A stretch of DNA of 64,000 nt, taken from NCBI GenBank assembly GCA_947496705.1, contig CANMDW010000022.1, forward strand, positions 28,052-92,051. Reading direction: 5' to 3'. This document shows positions 51,861 through 60,336 of the stretch, piece after piece; the stretch's first letter is position 1; each line of letters opens with the position of its first letter. The notes under the pieces are model-generated. The model searched no databases, had not been told where the DNA came from, and saw only the letters and a list, made by a program, of their open reading frames with translations. The stretch comes from an uncultured Aquimarina sp. GTDB taxonomy: Bacteria > Bacteroidota > Bacteroidia > Flavobacteriales > Flavobacteriaceae. The position numbers and the translations under genes were made by a program.

Positions 51861-52068
51861 AACGTCTCGTATATGAAAAGTAGGACAGGTGATAAGCGAT
51901 ACGTTTCGGATTGGTACTAAGCCAAATATAAATATTTTGCCCGTCCGGCAGGCGGGCTTTTGTCTTTTTTTCGAAAATGCCAAATTTTATATTTGATGAT
52001 TTCATAAATAAACACAGACCTTTCGATTAAGCATAAAAACCCTATGTTTTTTACATTGTTACCTGCTG
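51861..52068 (-). repeat. attC-like site 5 (long)
   Basis: Plus-strand AAC (51861-51863), spacer GTCTC, arm GTATATGAAAAGTAGG, loop, arm CCCTATGTTTTTTAC, spacer ATT, GTT (52058-52060). The ~50 bases after AAC are related to those of site 4. The GTTACCTGC that ends it partly matches the start of the next cassette (GTTATATGC). Confidence 0.68.
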
Positions 52069-52097
52069 GCTTTTTTTAGTTTTTGAAATTAGTTTTC

Positions 52098-52586
52098 TTA
52101 GTGAAGACTTACTACTTTCTTAATTTTCCATTTTCCATTTTGATTATGCCAGATTAATATAAATTTTGCTGGTATTGATTCAGCATTGGGCTCTTGATTG
52201 TTGTAATATTTATGAAAACCTATTTGTACTGCTCCATAGTTGTGAATAGGATACACTTCAACACTTTCTTTTAATAGTGTTCTTGTTACTTTTCCGCAAA
52301 TATTCCGTTCAGTTCCATCAATAATATCTTGCTTTGAGGTCATTAATCCACCTTTATCGTGAAAAAATTCTATATCATCACTATAAATGTCTGCTTGCTT
52401 TTTTAAATCACAATTATTGTAGGCGTCAAAAAACTCTTTATCCATAGCTATTATTTCATTGAATAAATTCTTGTTAGCTGGCGTGTATTTCCTTATTTGA
52501 TTATCTTTTTTCTCCGATTCTGTTTTACACGATAAAAATGAGATTACAATAATTAAGTAAGTTAATAGTAATATTGATTGTTTCAT
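52098..52586 (-). CDS. NTF2-like (DUF4440) lipoprotein
   Basis: A 162-residue lipoprotein (MKQSILLLTYLIIVISFLSC). After the lipobox comes an NTF2-like domain of the DUF4440 type (EIIAMDKEFFDAYNNCDLKKQADIYSDDIEFFHDKGG...GAVQIGFHKYY...KFILIWHNQNGKWKIKKVVS). Such domains bind small ligands or act as isomerases; none can be predicted. One cassette. Confidence 0.85.
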   Translation of the reverse strand: MKQSILLLTYLIIVISFLSCKTESEKKDNQIRKYTPANKNLFNEIIAMDKEFFDAYNNCDLKKQADIYSDDIEFFHDKGGLMTSKQDIIDGTERNICGKVTRTLLKESVEVYPIHNYGAVQIGFHKYYNNQEPNAESIPAKFILIWHNQNGKWKIKKVVSLH

Positions 52587-52618
52587 TTAATTTTATTATT
52601 GGTTTTTGGCTTGCATAT

Positions 52619-52797
52619 AACAATTATATAATAGCAATTGCTATTATATTCTATGTATGTTTAGCTACAAATCTAGGGGATTTTTGATAAACTTAAAATT
52701 GTTTACAGCAACTTGCGTATCTATTTCTGTTGTTTTTGTACTACTATGCCTATCCTGCAGCATATAACAGACCTATAACACATCGATGTGTTATATG
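52619..52797. repeat. Dispersed ~150-180 bp repeat, copy A
   Basis: Begins AACAATTATATAATAGCAAT and contains a 22-24-bp perfect palindrome (ATAATAGCAATTGCTATTAT core). Near-identical copies at 60337 (B) and 63085 (C), each 20-60 bp upstream of a minus-strand start codon. A second palindrome TATAACACATCGATGTGTTATA follows at 52773-52794. It forms the upstream edge of the DUF4440 cassette. Confidence 0.75.
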
Positions 52798-52814
52798 GTT
52801 TGGTTGATCAATCA

Positions 52815-52950
52815 TTAAAAGGATTTCTTCTTTGGATACTACTTTAGGTAGTTGATGTTCTTTTCTGGGTCTCTAACGCTTTTAGGAGTATCTAAGCATA
52901 ATATAAATCCCCGTAGAAAAGAACATCAACCCGGTTCCTACCACTGGCAG
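52815..52950 (-). pseudogene. Decayed 3' end of a GyrI-like gene
   Basis: The sequence matches the last ~40 codons and the downstream region of the intact gene at 60533-60934 (stop at 52815), but it has an in-frame TAG and an insertion of about 20 bases, and lacks the 5' part. Together with repeat copy A it is a second copy of the end of that unit. Confidence 0.7.
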
Positions 52951-52960
52951 GCAGGCAGTC

Positions 52961-53014
52961 AACACTGCATTCATGCTCGGCCGTACCGACCGCACGTATG
53001 CTTAGTTATTGCAA
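52961..53014 (-). repeat. attC-like site 6
   Basis: AAC, ACT, GCATTCATGCTCGG..CCGACCGCACGTATGC arms, TTA, GTT (53005-53007), then ATTGCAA. Third member of the short type, sister to sites 1 and 3. Confidence 0.72.
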
Positions 53015-53019
53015 TAGTA

Positions 53020-54660
53020 TTATTTTTCAAATACAATATTCTTAAAATTTCGTCCTGATAGTTTAAACCCTTTAACAAGTCCATTTGAGTCATAAATGAA
53101 ATCTAACTTTCCCAATTTTGGTGAATAAAAGCTTTTTAAGGTAAGGGGATTTAATATAATCATATCAAGAATACGCTTAACAATGAGTTTGCTATCTACC
53201 ACAGCTAATTCATAGATGATATTATGCTCTTCATTTCTGAAGATTCCTGTAAACTCTTCTAGCTTTATTTCATTTTGATCGGGTTGATTGATAGTTGTTT
53301 TAATACATTCATAAGTGAAATCTGCAATTCGTAAGTCGAACTTATTTTTATAAAAAATAAATTTCGTATGTGGAATATATGGAAATTCAAAAGTATTTTT
53401 ATTTAAAATGGGAAGTGGGTTTTTGTCTGTTGTTCCAGAAGATTGAAAATATAATGTATCGTTTTCTGCAATGATAGTAAAGTAATTGCCAGGATAAAAT
53501 TCATAAGTTCCTTCAAATTTCTTTAATTCCTCATTACTTAGTTTTACTTTTTTGGATGCTTCTTCTTTTATATCATCTTTCAATAGTATATCGATTGTTT
53601 CATATACAACATCAAGAGGTGAAAAATTATTTGTGTTAGCCAGAACTATAATAGACAACGAATGTTTGGGTATATGTAATATATATGAACGATACCCAAC
53701 ATCACCACCACCATGAAACACAATTTCCAGCCCTTTATAAGTTCCAAATTGTAAGCCAAGGCCATAATTTATTTTTTTACCTGAATTTAAATAGGTCACT
53801 TGTTCCATTTCATCATAGAATTCTCTGCTGCCTACAATTGGGTTTTGGTAATTTTTTGCCCATACAATCAAATCATTAATAGTTGTATTTATGCCAGAAG
53901 CGCCAATAGATGAAAGTTTTAAAGGATAATTTTCATATGTGCCATTTGTTGATTTATAAGAGTAAGCCTTGTTTTTAACTACAATAGCTTTATCATTAAT
54001 AGCTTCTGAGTGGTTCATACCAAGTGGCAAAAATATCTTCTGTTTTAGTTGTTCTTTAAACGGTTTTTTACCCACTCTTTCAATAATTTCAGCTAATAAT
54101 ATGTAACCAGTATTATTATATTCATATTTCTCCTTAGCATTAAAATTCGTTTGTCTGATATTTAACAAAAATTGTACAATCTCTTTATGGGTCATTTGCA
54201 CTTGAGGTAAGATTCCTTTCAGATGAGCTAACTCATTTATATTAGGTAAACCATGAGTGTGATTTGTTAAATCTTTAATAGTTATAGTATTTGGTAAATG
54301 ATTTAGTTCTGGCAAATAATTTCTAATATCATTTTTGAAAGAAAGTTTGCCCTCTTCTTGTAAAAGAAGTGCCAAATATGTAGTGAATTGTTTTGAAATA
54401 GATGCAATATGAAATGCCGTTGTATCTGTAATAGGAAGCTGATATTCTATATTAGCTAATCCTTTTGAATTTTGATAAGTGGTTTTTCCATTTTCAATTA
54501 TGGCAAAAGCGGCACCAGTTTTATAGGATTGATAAATAGAATTAAATAAGGAATCTACTTTGGTATAAGATTGCTGTTCTATTGGATTAACTTGTCCTGA
54601 AGCAAATTGTGATTGAACTAGTAGAAATAACAAGGTTACAATAACGGTTTTATGTTTCAT
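53020..54660 (-). CDS. Beta-lactamase-family serine hydrolase
   Basis: A 546-residue exported protein (signal MKHKTVIVTLLFLLVQSQFASG). The class C/DD-peptidase-like domain has SxxK as HIASISKQF near residue 93, YxN as YEYNNTGY near 178 and HGG as VFHGGGDVGY near 305. The C-terminal ~170 residues are a lipocalin-like DUF3471-type domain. Such proteins are esterases or peptidases, seldom true beta-lactamases. It shares a unit with the AraC-type gene upstream. Confidence 0.88.
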   Translation of the reverse strand: MKHKTVIVTLLFLLVQSQFASGQVNPIEQQSYTKVDSLFNSIYQSYKTGAAFAIIENGKTTYQNSKGLANIEYQLPITDTTAFHIASISKQFTTYLALLLQEEGKLSFKNDIRNYLPELNHLPNTITIKDLTNHTHGLPNINELAHLKGILPQVQMTHKEIVQFLLNIRQTNFNAKEKYEYNNTGYILLAEIIERVGKKPFKEQLKQKIFLPLGMNHSEAINDKAIVVKNKAYSYKSTNGTYENYPLKLSSIGASGINTTINDLIVWAKNYQNPIVGSREFYDEMEQVTYLNSGKKINYGLGLQFGTYKGLEIVFHGGGDVGYRSYILHIPKHSLSIIVLANTNNFSPLDVVYETIDILLKDDIKEEASKKVKLSNEELKKFEGTYEFYPGNYFTIIAENDTLYFQSSGTTDKNPLPILNKNTFEFPYIPHTKFIFYKNKFDLRIADFTYECIKTTINQPDQNEIKLEEFTGIFRNEEHNIIYELAVVDSKLIVKRILDMIILNPLTLKSFYSPKLGKLDFIYDSNGLVKGFKLSGRNFKNIVFEK

Positions 54661-54747
54661 TTTGAAATGTCTTTTGTTGATGATAAAAGTGAAACATATT
54701 GCTAAATAAAGAGTACGAGTATCGGAAATCGGACTATTTTAAACCAT

Positions 54748-54775
54748 AAAAAAACGTTCGATTTAAAGTCGAACT
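54748..54775 (-). terminator. Terminator after the membrane AraC gene
   Basis: Minus-strand hairpin GTTCGA / TCGAAC with seven T after it. Confidence 0.8.
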
Positions 54776-54784
54776 ATTGTTAAT

Positions 54785-55831
54785 TCATAATTTCCTGTAT
54801 GCCGTTGGCGTTTGGGAAGTTTGCTTTTTAAACGCAGTGTAAAATGATGATTTTGAATTGAAACCTATCTCATATAATATTTCTAAAACAGTTAAATCGG
54901 GCTGTTCTTTTAATAGTACTTTGGCATCATTTATTCGAAATTCATTTATGTAGTCAAAAAAATGTTTTCCGATTTGTTGATTTATGAGCTGTGAAAGTTG
55001 TTTTTCTGGAAGGTTTATTCCCAACGCTAATTTTTGCAAACTAAGTTCTGGGTCTAAATAGGGTTTTTCAGTAGTCATATATTCTGAAAGTTGTTTTATA
55101 GCTTGTTCTGATTCAATATTTGACTTTTTTTCAGATTTAAGGGAAGGTATATTTTTGTCAATGCCTAAAAATAAACTTGGTTTATTCAATGCCTTTAAAA
55201 CAAACCAGCAAATAACAAACAATGCAAAAATACTTGTGAGTAAGTTTAAGTTAGTTAACAATAATTTATTCTGTTCAGAAGGAATGAAATCTCGAAGTAA
55301 TACAAAACAACTTCCTATTAAAAATAAAATGGTGATTTGCAAGATCCATTTATAGGTATTGTAATGATTGGCAGAATAGTTTTCTTGGTATAATTTTCTA
55401 AAATGATTCAAAGTAAAAAATACGGCAATTATATAACTATAGTACTGTATTTTAGAGATTATTTGATAAATAGAATAACTCTTATCAGAAATAGAAGTAG
55501 CTATAAATAGTATAAACACACCTAAAAATAAAAGTGTGTGTAGTAAGTTCTTTGGTTCTAGTTTAAAATTGAAATAACAAACCGATTGCACATACAAATA
55601 ATACAAAGGCATTTGAAGCAAAACCGAAGCAATCTTTAAACTTTTTAATGTAGAATTTTGAATTGACAAAAACATCCCTGATAAGTCAAAAGCGGTAACT
55701 AAAAGAAACGCTGTAAATAAATAGTTTGACAGTTTATTAGTGGACTTTACAGTAATCAAGAAAACGGACATTAATATCATTAAAAAAATGATGATTTTCC
55801 CAATGTCATTTATTAGTTCTGCAATTGTCAA
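54785..55831 (-). CDS. AraC-family regulator with multi-span membrane domain
   Basis: A 348-residue protein. Seven or so hydrophobic segments fill residues ~5-215 (IIIFLMILMSVFLITV, LLHTLLFLGVFILFIATS, FALFVICWFVLKAL); the C-terminal ~105 residues are HTH_18 (LQKLALGINLPEKQLSQLINQQIGKHFFDYINEFR...VLEILYEIGFNSKSSFYTAFKKQTSQTPTAYRK). It should sense a membrane-related or external signal. The neighbouring serine hydrolase gene is the likely target. Confidence 0.88.
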   Translation of the reverse strand: MTIAELINDIGKIIIFLMILMSVFLITVKSTNKLSNYLFTAFLLVTAFDLSGMFLSIQNSTLKSLKIASVLLQMPLYYLYVQSVCYFNFKLEPKNLLHTLLFLGVFILFIATSISDKSYSIYQIISKIQYYSYIIAVFFTLNHFRKLYQENYSANHYNTYKWILQITILFLIGSCFVLLRDFIPSEQNKLLLTNLNLLTSIFALFVICWFVLKALNKPSLFLGIDKNIPSLKSEKKSNIESEQAIKQLSEYMTTEKPYLDPELSLQKLALGINLPEKQLSQLINQQIGKHFFDYINEFRINDAKVLLKEQPDLTVLEILYEIGFNSKSSFYTAFKKQTSQTPTAYRKL

Positions 55832-55863
55832 ATTAAATTAGGGGTTTATATGTTATTGTTGCC

Positions 55864-55922
55864 AACGTCTCTTGTATGATGCGTTTGCTTGCCAAAGGCA
55901 GCATATACATTATACAAATTGT
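55864..55922 (-). repeat. attC-like site 7, interrupted by a group II intron
   Basis: Plus-strand AAC (55864-55866), spacer GTCTC, arm TTGTATGATG, loop, arm CATTATACAA, spacer ATT, then GT. The intron begins here; joining GT to the TGTAGG that follows the intron (56224) rebuilds GTT, completing the site. Confidence 0.75.
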
Positions 55923-56223
55923 GTGTGCCCAGCATGGGCATCTTTTGTTTACCGAAGGTAAATAATTAATCTAGAGGGTGCAAGCCCCTTATGGGCAGGA
56001 GTTGCGTCTCGAACCATTAGTAAGCTGCAAGGTTGCCATCGATAAGATTCTAGCCTTACATTAAGCGGAACAGAGTAAAAAAAATACTCCAGAACTTAAT
56101 GAACCGCTGTATAGGAGACCCGTACGTACAGTGGTCATGCCTACATTTCATTTTGGCAGATACCTGCCTGCCGTAAGCATTCAGGCAGAGGCGAGCTCCG
56201 CTCACTGGAGCCGTCTATTCGAT
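55923..56223 (+). mobile_element. ORF-less group II intron (IIC-attC-like), 301 bp
   Basis: Starts GTGTGCCCAGCATGGGCATC, carries the conserved GAGGGTGCAAGCCCCTTATG segment, and has a domain V hairpin at 56102-56136 (AACCGCTGTATAGGAGACCC with its 3' arm) followed by a domain VI-like stem; it ends in CGAT. It lacks a reverse transcriptase. It lies opposite to the genes, inside an attC-like site, as group IIC-attC introns do. The shortened length suggests it needs help to move. Confidence 0.8.
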
Positions 56224-57171
56224 TGTAGGTGCTTTTTTTACTTCTTCAAATTGTTCGATTAATTCTTCGATTTCATTATTTTCATATTTACGTGAAAAGT
56301 GTACCGGAATTGCATTTTTAACTTTACTTTCTTTCATTATTTGTCCAGACATTGATGCGTAACTATGATAATTCTTTTCTGCAAATTCTTTATCCTCGTC
56401 TTTGTAAAAGCATTCTATATAAACTTCATCACTTTCAAAGAATTTGTTTTTGATTTTTTGGTGGTTTTCTATATTTGCGGCATGATCCATTATTATCCCA
56501 AACTTTTTACCAACTTCTATTTTGATCATATGAAATAATTCCTTTGACAAATATTCTTTGTCATCAATCTTAATTATTGCATTTTCATTATTTTTCTCAT
56601 ATGATTTTTTTAATTCCGAAACCCATTTTCCACCTTTCAAACCCTCACTCAGTTCGATTTTAACCTTATCTCGTGCTTTAAACAGATATGAGATTGAATC
56701 TGTTTTATGGTTAAGGATTTCAAATTCAACGTAAAAATCTTTTTCCTCAAAAATTTTGGAATCAGTGATACTTTTTTCATTTACTTGATTCCATAATGGT
56801 GGATTTAGTGTAACTGATCTTATATTACCTTGCTCATGTATTTCTCTTATCTCATATGAGATTGCATCTTCTTCAATTAGATTCCAACAATAGCTCTTAA
56901 TTCTATTCTGAACCTGTTCAATGATTCCTTTTGGCCCGCAAATCACAATTTTTCTTTTAATCCCAATTTGATGCCTTAAGATTGTATCAAAATTCACAAA
57001 ATGATCAATATGAGTATGACTTATAAAAATTGCATTGGTATTTTGACATTCCTTCACACCGAGTTTTTTTGCTTCTCCACATTCGCATAGATAATTAAAG
57101 GAGTGATTTTCAACTCTTATCAAAATACATATATCTTCATCTCTTTCACTCTTTATCTCTGCCTTAAACAT
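56215..57171 (-). CDS. MBL-fold (RNase Z-like) metallohydrolase
   Basis: A 318-residue beta-lactamase-fold protein. The zinc signature is FISHTHIDHFVNFDTIL near residues 50-66, with later ligands in GIIMDHAANIENHQ and AIPVHFSRKY. It is closest in style to RNase Z-like hydrolases, but its substrate is unknown. The last three codons and stop come from the antisense of the group II intron, so the native C-terminus was changed by the intron insertion. Confidence 0.85.
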   Translation of the reverse strand: MFKAEIKSERDEDICILIRVENHSFNYLCECGEAKKLGVKECQNTNAIFISHTHIDHFVNFDTILRHQIGIKRKIVICGPKGIIEQVQNRIKSYCWNLIEEDAISYEIREIHEQGNIRSVTLNPPLWNQVNEKSITDSKIFEEKDFYVEFEILNHKTDSISYLFKARDKVKIELSEGLKGGKWVSELKKSYEKNNENAIIKIDDKEYLSKELFHMIKIEVGKKFGIIMDHAANIENHQKIKNKFFESDEVYIECFYKDEDKEFAEKNYHSYASMSGQIMKESKVKNAIPVHFSRKYENNEIEELIEQFEEVKKAPTIE

Positions 57172-57398
57172 TTTTCTTATTTATTTTTTATAATTACACC
57201 TGACGGCCAGGGTATTGGGCGTAACCTGGCTCGAGCTTTGATTTTGTACAGCTATGTACTATACCCATTGTGCCTGTTGCATAACTGTCTTTCTGGGCTG
57301 AATCATCTTATTTCTGCGAATAAAAAAAATAAATAGTACAGAAAATCAACGACTTAATATTTATTCAAAAGTAGAAAATGCATGATTTTCTAAAAACT
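57172..57398. other. Intergenic region with a GCCAGG hairpin
   Basis: A hairpin GGCCAGG..CCTGGC near 57204-57230 and a TACAGCTATGTA palindrome near 57247-57258. No site of the attC type is clear here, so the two flanking genes may share one cassette. Confidence 0.4.
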
Positions 57399-58280
57399 TT
57401 AGGTTGTGTAACAGCCACCATTGTTAGTGATTATTTTTTTAATTGCTTTTTTGGCAAGTGATGATGTTTTAGGATAAGTTATACTCGAGAAATCAAATAA
57501 TTTACTAAAACGACTATCTAAAGTCATCTTATTTCCTCCTTTTTCTTCAACTACTATTTTTTCTAATGCCGGTACAAAGCCAGGATTTCCCGATTTTCCA
57601 ACATAATATATTCCTGTGTTCTTAATAAAAGGATCTTTATGTTGTATTATTTTTTCAAAAAAAGAACATGCTTCCTTTTCATTAGTATCCAGTAGAAATT
57701 CACAAAAACGTTCTATAATGTGCCTATGAAACAATGAATCTAAAGCATCTATTTCATTAAAGAATAATGACTTATTGTATAACACTTTATCCTTATCATC
57801 AGGATATTTAAATCCAACATTTTTACTCAGCCAATTCTTTTCACTTCCTAGATAGTAAGAGCCGTACATCCTACCTTTAATAACTTTGGTGTCACTGTAC
57901 AAAGTCCCATCATCATAGTATTCTTGATCGATATTAGCTTTTTCATCATAATTAAGAATTAGGACACCATTTTTTCTTACTTCTCTCCTGATCAAATGGT
58001 GATCAAAGGTTGTCACCATCTCAAAGGGTGGTCTAATTTCTTTATGAATCCCAACTTTAGCCCCGTTGTTGTATAGCCCTTCAAGAATGATCTCCTGAGT
58101 TGTTTGATTTTTTTCGGTCCATTTGCCGTGCGCCCTTCCATCTTTATAGTTCCTTTCGTAGTGTACATCGTTTTCTTCTCCGAAAGATATTCCTGTAAAA
58201 GGCTTTCCTTTATATGTAGCACCCACCTCATCGGTGGCTGCCCAGGGTTCAAATTCGATTTGACTGATGTGCACTTTCAT
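57399..58280 (-). CDS. MORN-repeat (YwqK-like) protein
   Basis: A 293-residue cytosolic protein. Residues ~30-150 contain MORN-like repeats (YERNYKDGRAHGKWTEKN, EGLYNNGAKVGIHKE, YYDDGTLYSDTKVIKGRMYGSYYL); the C-terminal part (FCEFLLDTNEKEACSFFEKIIQHKDPFIKNTGIYYVGKS) has a HEAT-like helical look. MORN proteins of this sort often accompany polymorphic toxins as antitoxin-like proteins, but no toxin is adjacent. Confidence 0.75.
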   Translation of the reverse strand: MKVHISQIEFEPWAATDEVGATYKGKPFTGISFGEENDVHYERNYKDGRAHGKWTEKNQTTQEIILEGLYNNGAKVGIHKEIRPPFEMVTTFDHHLIRREVRKNGVLILNYDEKANIDQEYYDDGTLYSDTKVIKGRMYGSYYLGSEKNWLSKNVGFKYPDDKDKVLYNKSLFFNEIDALDSLFHRHIIERFCEFLLDTNEKEACSFFEKIIQHKDPFIKNTGIYYVGKSGNPGFVPALEKIVVEEKGGNKMTLDSRFSKLFDFSSITYPKTSSLAKKAIKKIITNNGGCYTT

Positions 58281-58382
58281 TTTATTAGGTGTTCGTTAAG
58301 ACAGATAGTTTACAAAGTGTTGTAGTACATTTTCGTTAAAATTTCATTGGTTTATTATCAACAAAACTATCAATAATACTTT

Positions 58383-58616
58383 CTAATTTCTCTTTGGTAG
58401 TAAAGTTGAATTTGGCACTTCAAATGTTGTGGAAATGATTGATATATATTTAACAGATTCTACACCTTCCTTATTTACTTTTATAAAAACTCTCCCAAAT
58501 GAAAGCTCTCTAAAAGGAGTTACTTGATTAAAACATAAATGGTATCGACCAAAAAATAAGCTGTTTTTGTCCTTCAAAAGGTCAATACTGGGGTCTATTT
58601 TTTCAAATGGATTCAT
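58383..58616 (-). CDS. Hypothetical protein, 77 residues
   Basis: A small protein with no signal peptide: MNPFEKIDPSIDLLKDKNSL, then a beta-rich stretch (FFGRYHLCFNQVTPFRELSFGRVFIKVNKEGVESVKYIS). No family recognised. Its position 13 bp from a site-like AAC at 58629 fits the cassette spacing of its neighbours. Confidence 0.55.
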   Translation of the reverse strand: MNPFEKIDPSIDLLKDKNSLFFGRYHLCFNQVTPFRELSFGRVFIKVNKEGVESVKYISIISTTFEVPNSTLLPKRN

Positions 58617-58628
58617 TTTATATGTAAT

Positions 58629-58762
58629 AACCTGTTTGTATAAGATTAGTTACGTGTTCTAAATAACTAATTTAGCAAACGTTTTTATTTGCATTCATCT
58701 TTGTACAAATCCATATATTCAAAAATTATATTAATAGCATCGGGCGGAGCCGTCTACTCGAT
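58629..58762 (-). repeat. attC-like site 8 with a 3' intron remnant
   Basis: AAC at 58629-58631, arms TTTGTATAAGAT / ATCTTTGTACAAA with one extrahelical A, and at 58741-58762 the last 21 bases of the group II introns (GGGCGGAGCCGTCTACTCGAT). The bases after it, TTGTGCTTA, match the start of the methyltransferase cassette. An intron probably inserted here and was then mostly deleted. Confidence 0.55.
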
Positions 58763-58767
58763 TGTGC

Positions 58768-59337
58768 TTAGTGTTTTTGTTTTCTAATTACTACCATTCT
58801 ATAGTTCGATTCAGATTTATGTTCACTATCCTCAAACACATATTTGAATTTTTTGTCTTTAATTCGGTCAACTTTTTCTTCAAATCCAATTGTGTCTTTT
58901 AGGATTTCAACTTTTTTTCCAGTGTCCTGAATGCAGAAAATAACGAAACATCCTTTTCCAATTTCGGAAATTATTTTTTTAATAAATTCAGTTTCTTTTA
59001 TTCGGTCATTCTTTGCGAAATGAAACATACTATCGAGTAATACATAATCATATCCATCAAAATTTTCAAATCCGAATATGTCGGCAATTATACCCTTCAA
59101 CTTTAATTTTTTTGTCTTGGCAATTTGGTTCATTTGCTCAATTCCAACTTTCGAGTTGTCAATTCCAGTTACATCAAATCCAAGTTGAGCTAATGGAATC
59201 GAATCACGTCCTTGACCGCAACCTAAATCCAATATTTTTCCATTTTTTGGATATTTATTAAAAAATTCTATTAGTTCAGGATATGGTTCTCCAAACAGGT
59301 TTTCAGTCTGATAATATTTATCGTAGGTTACTGTCAT
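58768..59337 (-). CDS. Class I SAM-dependent methyltransferase
   Basis: A 189-residue Rossmann-fold methyltransferase. Motif I is ILDLGCGQGRDSIPLAQLG near residues 34-52, followed by the acidic end of strand 2 in VTGIDNSKVG and motif IV-like DYVLLDSMFHF. It resembles the TehB/Methyltransf_11-25 groups. The substrate is not predictable. It is a clear single-gene cassette with 9-bp matching inverted ends (TAAGCACAA at 59354-59362 and its complement at 58762-58770). Confidence 0.87.
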   Translation of the reverse strand: MTVTYDKYYQTENLFGEPYPELIEFFNKYPKNGKILDLGCGQGRDSIPLAQLGFDVTGIDNSKVGIEQMNQIAKTKKLKLKGIIADIFGFENFDGYDYVLLDSMFHFAKNDRIKETEFIKKIISEIGKGCFVIFCIQDTGKKVEILKDTIGFEEKVDRIKDKKFKYVFEDSEHKSESNYRMVVIRKQKH

Positions 59338-59360
59338 TTCGGTTTTTCTACTTTAAGCAC

Positions 59361-59410
59361 AACGCTCAATGTGAAATGCGTTTTAATGCATTTCACATAA
59401 TGTTATAAGC
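59361..59410 (-). repeat. attC-like site 9 (short, uninterrupted)
   Basis: The clearest example: AAC (59361-59363), 5-nt spacer GCTCA, 11-bp stem ATGTGAAATGC / GCATTTCACAT with an 8-nt loop, spacer AA, then TGTT and TTATAAGC (59403-59410). TTATAAGC is also the start of its cassette on the minus strand (60331-60338). Confidence 0.82.
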
Positions 59411-59413
59411 TTT

Positions 59414-59761
59414 TTATATCCAAACATCCATTTTAAATTCAATTTTTTCAGATGTCAAAAACGCCTGAAAAGAACTAAAGGCACTGTTCCCTGAGTAATT
59501 GGCTTTTATCCAGTTCAATAGTGCCTCATCATCAATGATTTGAATATTTCGATTTCTTAGTTTTTTAATCAGTAATTCTTTACTTGACTTATCTACTGTA
59601 AGATAGTATTCGTAATCCCAATCACCTTTTAGTCTTTCAACTAAATCTCCTGAATCAACACCATCTAACATCAATTCGCTATTTTCTGTTATCCTGGCGT
59701 ATATTCGAATTTTTATATCTTCTCTAATTTCTTCAAATAGTGTTACTGTTAGATCATTCAT
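59414..59761 (-). CDS. Hypothetical protein, 115 residues, overlapping the HD gene
   Basis: A small cytosolic protein (TVTLFEEIREDIKIRIYARITENSELMLDGVDSGDLVERLKGDWDYEYYLTVDKSSKELLIKKLRNR). Its start overlaps the stop of the HD-domain gene by 8 bp, so the two are translationally coupled. No family is recognised; it may be a partner of the HD protein. Confidence 0.7.
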   Translation of the reverse strand: MNDLTVTLFEEIREDIKIRIYARITENSELMLDGVDSGDLVERLKGDWDYEYYLTVDKSSKELLIKKLRNRNIQIIDDEALLNWIKANYSGNSAFSSFQAFLTSEKIEFKMDVWI

Positions 59762-60317
59762 CTATGAAAGAGTTATATTTTTCAATCTTTTCTAGTAGCC
59801 TGTTTGCTATATATGAGCTTCCATTTTTCAGTTCGTTATGAATAATTTTAGCCTCTTCCAAATAAGCTTTCTTCTTATCGTTTGACCAATAAAATGGAGG
59901 AGCGTAAAGGTTACAAATTCTGTCTGCCATTTTCACTGCCCAAATTTCCTTAGGCTGCTGTTTAATTCTAGCCAAACTGTCAAGCATTTTATCTTTTATT
60001 GAATTGTCTTGCTCTTTCTTGGTTAACGCTAAAACACCATCAGCTACACCTTTTCCAAATCTGTTTTCAATTTCTTCAATCGTAAGTTTTGTATCCTCAA
60101 TAGTGTCATGTAAAATGGCACACTTAATAGATAAGCCCGAATTAAGTATAGTGTCGACTTCAACAGCTTTTAATATTTCAAAAGTTACACTGCCAATATG
60201 ATTGATATATTCTACTTTTTGACCTTTCTCTTGTCCTCCATATTTCTGACCATTGTGTAAATTGCTTGCTAACTGCCAAATGTCTTGAAGCTCATCAATA
60301 GACCATTCTTTATTCAT
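59754..60317 (-). CDS. HD-domain phosphohydrolase, SpoT-hydrolase-like
   Basis: A 187-residue protein with the metal-binding HD motif CAILHDTIEDTKLTIEEIENRFG near residues 67-89, and AVKMADRICNLYAP later, the pattern of ppGpp-hydrolase (SpoT/Mesh1-like) HD domains without the synthetase half. It may be a small alarmone hydrolase. It sits first in a two-gene cassette with matching ends, which would allow such an activity to be exchanged between strains. Confidence 0.85.
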   Translation of the reverse strand: MNKEWSIDELQDIWQLASNLHNGQKYGGQEKGQKVEYINHIGSVTFEILKAVEVDTILNSGLSIKCAILHDTIEDTKLTIEEIENRFGKGVADGVLALTKKEQDNSIKDKMLDSLARIKQQPKEIWAVKMADRICNLYAPPFYWSNDKKKAYLEEAKIIHNELKNGSSYIANRLLEKIEKYNSFIDE

Positions 60318-60336
60318 ATTTTCGTTTATTGCTTAT

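Noticed and set aside
53020..54660. True antibiotic-resistance beta-lactamase
   Set aside because: Motifs fit the wider serine hydrolase family with a C-terminal lipocalin-like domain; length and motifs do not single out a class C beta-lactamase.
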